43,363 bases of DNA from positions 1 through 43,363 of the IMG/VR virus record IMGVR_UViG_3300049456_000062; one strand, written 5' to 3'. Shown here piece after piece: positions 38,299 to 43,363 of the stretch; the stretch's first letter is position 1, and every line of letters starts with the position of its first letter. This DNA is from a virus. Under the pieces are notes generated by a model. It did no database searches. It saw only the letters and a list, made by a program, of their open reading frames with translations, and had not been told where the DNA came from. The translations under genes and the position numbers were made by a program.

Positions 38299-38849
38299 GC
38301 CGCGCTCCTCGGGCCGCAGTCGAAGTCGCAGTAGCCCCAGCCGTAGCCGACGTGCGCCCAGCAGACGACGCGACCGTTCCGCGTCCCCGCGTTGCGCCAA
38401 CCGTGATCCGGGCACGGACGGCAGAGCTCAGCGAAGAACTCGCCAGGCCGATGCCGGCCGACACCGCCGAACCAAGACACCCTGACGCTATGGCCGCACG
38501 CAACGCAGTCGCCGCGATCGTCGCAGTCGGTCGACGGGCACCACGTCGGGATCGCGAAGTCATCGCGCGGCGTGAAGATCAACGGCCCAGCGCCCTGCAC
38601 GCCCTCCCAACGACCCGAGCACGTGCCGCAGACGTTCTCGGCCGGCTCGACGTCCGTCAGCAAGATCGGCTTCTGCCCGTGGAACGAGACACCGCACCAG
38701 CAACGAACCGAGAGACGACCGTCGTGGCGCTCAGCCGACCGCGGGATATGCCAGTACGTCGCCGCGGACGTCCGAGCGAACTTCGGCAGCTCGAGCACCC
38801 GCACCGCGTCCAACGCACACACCACCGGTTCGCGCCGGAGAGCGATCAT
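38295..38849 (-). CDS. Cysteine-rich zinc-binding protein
   Basis: 184 residues from ATG at 38849. Cys pairs throughout: RCWCGVSFHG, ENVCGTCSGRW, CPSTDCDDRGDCVACGH, ELCRPCPDHGW, VCWAH, YCDFDCG. It could bind several zinc ions. Unknown function; between methylase and DUF4406 genes with four-base overlaps. Confidence 0.72.
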   Translation of the reverse strand: MIALRREPVVCALDAVRVLELPKFARTSAATYWHIPRSAERHDGRLSVRCWCGVSFHGQKPILLTDVEPAENVCGTCSGRWEGVQGAGPLIFTPRDDFAIPTWCPSTDCDDRGDCVACGHSVRVSWFGGVGRHRPGEFFAELCRPCPDHGWRNAGTRNGRVVCWAHVGYGWGYCDFDCGPRSAA

Positions 38850-39172
38850 GCTGCGCTCCTCTCGGTGCTCGCGAGCAGCTCGGCAAGCGTGTACAGCGGC
38901 AACCCCAACTCCAATGCGAGATGACACTCCAGCCGGGCGCCCTTCGACCTGATCGCGTGATCCAGAATCACGACGCAGTCGCAGCCGAGCAGCGCCGCCA
39001 GGTCGACCTTCATGTACTCGACCCACGGCGAACCGTCCGGCACAGTCAGCGACAACTCAGACGGACACACCACATCGAAGCCGGCCGCGCGCAGCGTCGC
39101 CGTCGTCGCCTTGAACGCCGGAAAGTTCAACTCCTCATGCCCCGTCATCGGGCCAGACACATAGACCCTCAC
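38846..39172 (-). CDS. DUF4406 protein
   Basis: 108 residues from GTG at 39172 (GTGA overlap). VRVYVSGPMTGHEELNFPAF then VVCPSELSLT, WVEYMKVDLAALLGCDCVVI and GARLECHLALELGLPLY are the hallmarks of DUF4406, a nucleoside deoxyribosyltransferase-like fold. Probably acts on nucleotides or a nucleotide-derived ligand; substrate unknown. Confidence 0.88.
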   Translation of the reverse strand: MRVYVSGPMTGHEELNFPAFKATTATLRAAGFDVVCPSELSLTVPDGSPWVEYMKVDLAALLGCDCVVILDHAIRSKGARLECHLALELGLPLYTLAELLASTERSAA

Positions 39173-39498
39173 GCCGCCTCCTCCCTCAGCTCGTCGTCGC
39201 TGCGGTAGCCGGGAAGCGAGGTCACGACCTTGAGGTAGCCGCGGCGATACGCACGGCGGATCCCCCGCACGACGTAGACGCGCTTCATTCCCTCCGTCCA
39301 GACGAAGAAGCAGTTCTCCTCGGCCCCATAGCTCGCGATGAACGGATGGCATCTCGAGGTGCGGCGTGCGCGGAGCGCGTCGCACACGTCGGAATGAATC
39401 ACGCGGACATCGATATTCACGAGGCCATAGCGCTGATGGGCGCGCTCGATCGCGTGGTGCGTGACGAGGACGCCGCTGCTCGGGATGCGGGTGCTCAT
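39169..39498 (-). CDS. Hypothetical protein
   Basis: 109 residues. GVLVTHHAIERAHQRYGLVN, CFFVWTEGMKRVYVVRGIRR and YLKVVTSLPG suggest a small alpha-beta RelE/EndoU-like fold (DUF4258-like style), but no confident family. Overlaps both neighbours by four bases. Confidence 0.66.
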   Translation of the reverse strand: MSTRIPSSGVLVTHHAIERAHQRYGLVNIDVRVIHSDVCDALRARRTSRCHPFIASYGAEENCFFVWTEGMKRVYVVRGIRRAYRRGYLKVVTSLPGYRSDDELREEAA

Positions 39499-40436
39499 GC
39501 CGCCATGCCCTCGATGCCGAGCTGATCCGTCGACGGACCGTCGAGCGCGAGAGCCGCGTTGCGTACCGCCTGCCGGTGGTAGCTCTCCTTCAACTCGAAG
39601 CCGACGACGCGGCGCGGCGCGCCGACCGCCAGTCGGGTGTGCGGGCTACGGCCACCGAGCGCGGTGAAGGCCGTCGACCCGATGCCCATGAACGGGTCGA
39701 GCACGAGCTCGCCGGGATTCGAGTAGAGCATCACGCAGCGGCGGATCACTTCGAGCTGCAGCGGACAGACGTGCTTCTCATCGTCCTGCTCGCGTGCGCC
39801 CTGCCAGCCTTCGAGAACGTCGACCTCGCGGATGTCGTCCCACGTGCCGCGCGCCCAACGGATCCAGTCGCGGCCGGTGATCCAGCCGTCCGGGTTGCCG
39901 TCGTACTGCATCGCGCGCACGGGCGGCTCTGCCTTGCCGGGCCGCTGGAAGATCAGCAGGAAGTCGTTGACCGCCGGAGCAAGATCCCGGGCGTTCTCCT
40001 TCGCCGTCTTGAACAGCAGGCTGTGGAGCTTCTGCCGGCGCGCGATGACCTGCGGGTTCTTCGGGATCGAGACCTCGCCCTTCCACTCGAACCCCGCTTG
40101 CTCGAAGATGTCGATCGTTGCGCCGCGGAAGTCGCGACGGCCCATGTAGCCGTGCTGGATCCGGTACGTGACGAGCTGCTGAATGTGGATGCAGACGTTC
40201 GTGCCAGCGCGGTGGACGCGGAAGAGCTGCTCGGCGCAGAACCGGAGGTGCAGCCCGAACATCGACTGCACGAAGTCGACGCCGTCCTGGTTGTTGCCGA
40301 TGTCCTCGTTCTTCCCCGAGTACATGAACAGCGACCCGAACGGGATCGACGTCACCGTCAGGTCGACGGACTCCGGCTCGAGGTGCTCAGAAAACCCGGT
40401 GACGCAATCGCAGTTGTGGATCGCGAACTCGCTCAT
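39495..40436 (-). CDS. N4/N6-type DNA methyltransferase
   Basis: 313 residues. Motif IV reads TSIPFG (29-34) near the N-terminus and motif I VLDPFMGIGSTAFTAL lies near 244-259, the order of beta-class amino-methylases. Motif IV has Ile-Pro-Phe rather than Pro-Pro-Tyr, as in some phage enzymes. The region KKNPQVIARR-like PKNPQVIARRQKLHSLLFKT may recognise the target. Modifies adenine N6 or cytosine N4, probably to protect phage DNA. Confidence 0.87.
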   Translation of the reverse strand: MSEFAIHNCDCVTGFSEHLEPESVDLTVTSIPFGSLFMYSGKNEDIGNNQDGVDFVQSMFGLHLRFCAEQLFRVHRAGTNVCIHIQQLVTYRIQHGYMGRRDFRGATIDIFEQAGFEWKGEVSIPKNPQVIARRQKLHSLLFKTAKENARDLAPAVNDFLLIFQRPGKAEPPVRAMQYDGNPDGWITGRDWIRWARGTWDDIREVDVLEGWQGAREQDDEKHVCPLQLEVIRRCVMLYSNPGELVLDPFMGIGSTAFTALGGRSPHTRLAVGAPRRVVGFELKESYHRQAVRNAALALDGPSTDQLGIEGMAA

Positions 40437-40699
40437 CAGTGCTTCACCGCGGCGAGGTCGGAGCTGTCGGCGATCACGATGCCGCCAACCAACGCCTTCA
40501 CGACTTCCGTGACGGCTTCGGGCGGCAGGTCGACCAGCGTCACATCGCCCGTGATCGGGTCACGGAACGAGAGCGTCTTCCCAGCCTTCATCTTCGGCTG
40601 GCCCGTCCCGTCGAACACCTGCTGGTCGTTGTCGAAGACCGGGAAGTCCTTGTCGCCGATCAGCATCTCGTGCTCGACGAGCTTCGTGAACCTCGGCAC
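40436..40699 (-). CDS. Hypothetical protein
   Basis: 87 residues. VEHEMLIGDKDFPVFDNDQQ followed by TLSFRDPITGDVTLVDLPPE and a short helix. No motif. Shares one base with the methylase gene start. Confidence 0.68.
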   Translation of the reverse strand: MPRFTKLVEHEMLIGDKDFPVFDNDQQVFDGTGQPKMKAGKTLSFRDPITGDVTLVDLPPEAVTEVVKALVGGIVIADSSDLAAVKH

Positions 40700-40960
40700 C
40701 TAGATCGCCCCCTCATGGGTGACGCCCAGCGAGACCGGCGGGAACTGGCCGAGCCAGCCGACTCCAAGGCGGATGTTGTGACCGGCGGCGATCGCGGCGC
40801 GCTCCTCAGCCGACGGCTCCCAGACCGAGACGACCTGGTTGAAGCCGTTCTCGTTCACCGGGAACTGGCATGGCAGGTCGCCGATCGGCACGCCGAGCTC
40901 GTCGGCGTTCGGCGGCGGCCCGAAGTTGTAGTTCGACAGCGCAGTCTTGATCGGCTTCAT
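40700..40960 (-). CDS. Hypothetical protein
   Basis: 86 residues. Start KPIKTALSNYNFGPPPNADE and end GHNIRLGVGWLGQFPPVSLG. Resembles short proteins next to phage helicases, role unknown. Four-base overlap with the helicase stop. Confidence 0.7.
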   Translation of the reverse strand: MKPIKTALSNYNFGPPPNADELGVPIGDLPCQFPVNENGFNQVVSVWEPSAEERAAIAAGHNIRLGVGWLGQFPPVSLGVTHEGAI

Positions 40961-42567
40961 GCCGCCTCCTTGATCGTGGGTAGCTGGTCGCGGAGCGCGG
41001 CGAGGTAGTTCGCCTCTTGGGCAGCGACGTCGGCGTCGAACTGCTCCTGCTTCCGCTTGAGGTTGTCGAGCATCAGGCCCTCGAGCTCGGGCACCACCGG
41101 CACATGCACGTGGACGGTGTCGGTCTGGCCGAACCGGTACGCACGCCTGATCGCCTGATAGAGGCGCTCGAAGCTGTCGTCGAAGCCGGAGAACACCATC
41201 GCCTTCGCGTGCTGCAGATTCAGCCCGTAGCCGATGAGCGCGGCCTTCGAGACGAGCACTTCGGCGCGGCCGTCGCGGAACGCTGCGAGCGCGTCGGCGC
41301 GCGCGTCCTCGGACATCGAGCCGTGGAGTGCAGCCACCTTGCGAAGCTCGCCACCGTCACGGAGGAGGTCAACGAGGATCTCGGACTCTTCGTCGAAGAC
41401 CGTCCAGACGATCGTCGGCCGGCCAGCGGCGACCTCCTGCCGAACGAGATCGCACGTGATCGATGGCTTCCGTGACTCGATCGGCTCGGCGGTCCCGTCG
41501 ACGTACTCGAAGCCCTTCGCGAGCTGCGACAGCTTCGCGCGCTCACGGAGACCAAGACGATCGTCCAGAAGCCCGCGGCCCGACGCCGCAAGGATCTCCT
41601 GCATCCGGCCCTTCTGCGGCTCGGTGATCTCGATGCGGTGCTCGTGGATCTCCGGCGGCGGCAGCGTCGACAGGATGTCCGCGAAGCCGTAGGCGGCCGG
41701 GTCGCGGAGATAGATCGACCACGACGACATGAATTCGTAGAAGGCCGCGCGCGCATGCGGCTTCACCGACCAGACGCCCGCCTGGTCGCGCGTGAAGAAC
41801 GTCCAGAGGATGTCGCCCTCCGTGCGGAGCTTCTCAAGGAACGCCGCCTGCGACGCGTACTCCATCGTGTCGTTCGGCGCCGGCGTCGCGGTGCAGCTCA
41901 GCTTGTACTCGATGCCCTTCGCCGAGTGGATCAGGTTCCACTTGATCGTGCCGCCGCCGCTCTTCAAGATCGACGACTCGTCAGCGACGATCCCGGCGAC
42001 GTTCCGAAGCTCCGAGATCTGCCCCGGCTTGAGCAGCGCATACGTCGCGATCGCCAACCCGCGCCCTTCGCCGTCGGCGAGCCAATCGATCAGCGCCTCA
42101 CGCGATGTCAGCCACCGCAGCGCGCCCGTCTCGTCCGGGTAGAAGCGATCCCACTCCGCGCACGTCTGCGCGATCAGCTCACGAGTCGGAGAGAAGACAA
42201 GGCCCTTGCCGCCGGTGCGCTCGCGCACCTGGCGCAGCCACTCCAGCAGCATCGCCGTCTTCCCCAATCCGGTGTCGGCCCAGACGGCGAACCGGCGCGC
42301 GTCGATCGCCATCTGGACGATCCACTCCTGGTAGTCGAAGAGATGCTCGGCGAGCGGCAGCGCCCCTGACCGGCGCGGCGCAAGCCGCTCGTCCAGCATC
42401 CCCGCGTACCTCGCCGGGGTCGTCAACGTGTACGCGTCCGTGACGTGGTCGTAGGTGAGCTTCCGCTCGGGCAGCTTCTTCGCGCGCAGAAAGAGCTCGT
42501 ATGCTTCGAGGTTGAAGCTGTCGAATGTGACGACGGCGCGGCCGTCCTCGATCGCAACCGAGCTCAC
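40957..42567 (-). CDS. SNF2/DEAD-type DNA helicase
   Basis: 536 residues from GTG at 42567 (GTGA overlap). Motif Q-like FDYQEWIV, motif I WADTGLGKTAML with Lys103, Ia VFSPTRELIAQT, II VADESS (195-198), III SCTATPAPND, V SKAALIGYGLNLQ, VI YQAIRRAYRFGQTDTVHVHV. The RRxxRxGQ motif marks SNF2-like phage helicases. It unwinds or translocates DNA during replication or recombination. Confidence 0.93.
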   Translation of the reverse strand: MSSVAIEDGRAVVTFDSFNLEAYELFLRAKKLPERKLTYDHVTDAYTLTTPARYAGMLDERLAPRRSGALPLAEHLFDYQEWIVQMAIDARRFAVWADTGLGKTAMLLEWLRQVRERTGGKGLVFSPTRELIAQTCAEWDRFYPDETGALRWLTSREALIDWLADGEGRGLAIATYALLKPGQISELRNVAGIVADESSILKSGGGTIKWNLIHSAKGIEYKLSCTATPAPNDTMEYASQAAFLEKLRTEGDILWTFFTRDQAGVWSVKPHARAAFYEFMSSWSIYLRDPAAYGFADILSTLPPPEIHEHRIEITEPQKGRMQEILAASGRGLLDDRLGLRERAKLSQLAKGFEYVDGTAEPIESRKPSITCDLVRQEVAAGRPTIVWTVFDEESEILVDLLRDGGELRKVAALHGSMSEDARADALAAFRDGRAEVLVSKAALIGYGLNLQHAKAMVFSGFDDSFERLYQAIRRAYRFGQTDTVHVHVPVVPELEGLMLDNLKRKQEQFDADVAAQEANYLAALRDQLPTIKEAA

Positions 42568-42746
42568 GCGGCCGTCGCCTCGTTGAGCACCCGGCGAACG
42601 GCCGCGAGCTGGTTGCAGAGGTCGAGGCGGTACTCGATGGTGTCTTGCGCCCATGTCGCGGCGTCGTGCGCGAGGTCTCGCGCCGTCCAGACAGCCTCAC
42701 CCCATGAACGCGGCGATGCGTTCCAACCGAGCGGAGTGAGCATCAC
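42564..42746 (-). CDS. Small hypothetical protein
   Basis: 60 residues. Trp-containing helices LTPLGWNASPRSWGEAVWTA and CNQLAAVRRVLNEA. GTGA-type overlap with the helicase start. Function unknown; may assist the helicase. Confidence 0.62.
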   Translation of the reverse strand: MMLTPLGWNASPRSWGEAVWTARDLAHDAATWAQDTIEYRLDLCNQLAAVRRVLNEATAA

Positions 42747-42759
42747 GCGCGACCACCGG

Positions 42760-43155
42760 TCAGTACCAGCCGTATGCGCGCTCGTGCGCGAGCGCGACCG
42801 ACGGGAGCTTGTAGCGCCTGAGCACGTACGCGATCAGCCAGCGCACCTGAGCACGCCACGTCGCGCCGAGACGGCCGCGCCACGCGGCGGGACATGGCTG
42901 CGCCTGCGGGATGCCGCACGACGCCGACCCGGCGTACGCGCAGTCCCGGCTCACCGGGTTGTACGCGCACGGATCCCAATGCGACTCCGGGACCACGACG
43001 GCATCCAAGTCCTGCCATTGCGCTTCGGAGTGCCAGGTGGCGAGCGCCAGCGTGTGCGCGTACGCGCGCGCCGGCGGGAAGGTTCCTGAACGAGCGCTTG
43101 GGGCGAGCAGCACCAGGCAGGCGCAGCTCGCCGCGATGATCGCGACAACACGAAT
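42760..43155 (-). CDS. Secreted lytic transglycosylase-like protein, apparent ATT start
   Basis: 131 residues if started at ATT (43155), which sits seven bases after GGAGG (43167-43163). The alternative GTG at 43113 would remove most of a good signal peptide (RVVAIIAASCACLVLLAPSA). The mature part has WHSEAQWQDLDAVVVPESHW with probable catalytic Glu57, YNPVSRDCAYAGSASCGIPQ and a helical tail (WRAQVRWLIAYVLRRYK), as in SLT-type domains. First gene of the right-arm transcript. It could modify the wall during replication or lysis, or in lysogeny. Confidence 0.8.
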   Translation of the reverse strand: MRVVAIIAASCACLVLLAPSARSGTFPPARAYAHTLALATWHSEAQWQDLDAVVVPESHWDPCAYNPVSRDCAYAGSASCGIPQAQPCPAAWRGRLGATWRAQVRWLIAYVLRRYKLPSVALAHERAYGWY

Positions 43156-43236
43156 GATCGAACCTCCAGATCGGGGACACGGCCTCAGCGCTCGAGGCGC
43201 CGGCGTTCACGACCTCTGCGGGGGGATGACCGGTCG

Positions 43237-43246
43237 CAGGGCTGCG
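43237..43246. other. attR: attR core
   Basis: CAGGGCTGCG identical to attL. Phage sequence lies left, host esterase sequence right. The GTCG just before it is the left arm of the reconstructed attP inverted repeat, with central GG at 43240-43241. Confidence 0.9.
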
Positions 43247-43363
43247 TCATGTCGCTGGCGCTCGGGCTCGGCGCCGGCCGACCGCGACCGTTCGCCATCT
43301 GCGGCTTCTCAGGGTTCATCCCGGTCGTCGAGGGCTGGGAGCTCGACACGACGCGCCCGCTGC
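43237..43363 (+). pseudogene. Carboxylesterase/phospholipase 3' part (host, partial)
   Basis: In the frame of the left-flank esterase, QGCVMSLALGLGAGRPRPFA then ICGFSGFIPVVEGWELDTTR continues exactly after the GFSQG elbow; the helix after the nucleophile and the following beta strand are as in MhqD-type esterases. It has no start of its own apart from an internal ATG and runs off the window, so the catalytic Asp and His lie beyond the end. Joined to 104-410 it makes an intact gene. Confidence 0.88.

Larger units (their letters stand above)
401..43246. mobile_element. Integrated siphovirus prophage
   Basis: Bounded by a 10-bp identical core, CAGGGCTGCG, at both ends, with a host esterase gene split across them. 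Inside are a serine integrase at the left end, repressor, terminase pair, portal, capsid, connectors, tail chaperones, tape measure, endolysin, replication initiator, helicase and methylases. Nearly all genes run right to left; exceptions are the integrase, one small gene at 4930, the 9770-11264 group and one at 37100. All modules needed for a long-tailed virion are seen, so the element looks intact, with one clear frameshift in an HNH gene. A tape measure gene and long non-contractile tail set, with no sheath protein seen, indicates a siphovirus. Confidence 0.96.

Overview
This window holds an almost complete, integrated temperate siphovirus (about 42.8 kb, roughly 401-43246) plus a few hundred bases of host DNA at each end. 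The DNA is GC-rich, genes end in G/C codons, and the phage proteins (TerL, portal, MuF, P22-type capsid, HNH proteins, DUF4406, truncated m5C methylase) resemble actinophage families. A high-GC actinobacterium is therefore likely, possibly of the Thermoleophilia; the phylum is an inference from style, not a search result.

Host flanks: at the left are the last codons of a ring-cleaving (VOC-type) dioxygenase, overlapping the 5' half of a carboxylesterase/phospholipase. This pair resembles mhqE-mhqD, known for quinone/catechol detoxification. The esterase is cut at its nucleophile elbow GFSQG, and its 3' half reappears after 43237. A 10-bp identity (CAGGGCTGCG) at 401-410 and 43237-43246 marks attL and attR. 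A large serine integrase starts 18 bp inside attL.

Left arm (1937-9676, mostly minus): a leftward run of overlapping small genes, many unknown or Cys-rich, with an HNH protein and a protein carrying an Ala-rich 9-bp tandem repeat, headed by an XRE repressor. Between the repressor and a divergent HTH gene (9770, plus) lies a 93-bp operator-rich switch in which both start codons abut the same inverted motif. Rightward of it are a small membrane protein and a secreted Thr-rich protein, likely lysogeny-expressed, ending at a convergent terminator (11277-11312).

Late region (minus, 31074 down to 11313): TerS, TerL, portal, MuF-like, scaffold, capsid, connector proteins, tail terminator, major tail protein, frameshifted tail chaperones, tape measure with a muralytic domain, distal tail proteins, receptor-binding candidate, secreted CHAP endolysin and membrane proteins of the lysis cassette.

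Centre: 31926-32247 (minus) is a tmRNA (ssrA) gene with a recognisable tag reading frame, set between an intrinsic terminator and two HNH genes, one of them frameshifted. A five-gene operon (33879 to 32358) with a HicA-like first gene starts at a near-consensus promoter overlapped by a perfect inverted repeat.

Right arm (43155 down to 33960, minus): a secreted lytic transglycosylase-like protein with an apparent ATT start, SNF2-type helicase, two DNA methyltransferases, DUF4406, many zinc-ribbon proteins, and a winged-helix replication initiator whose gene contains three GGGGGTGC inverted repeats, a probable origin.

No intergenic stretch exceeds 300 bases apart from the one occupied by the tmRNA.
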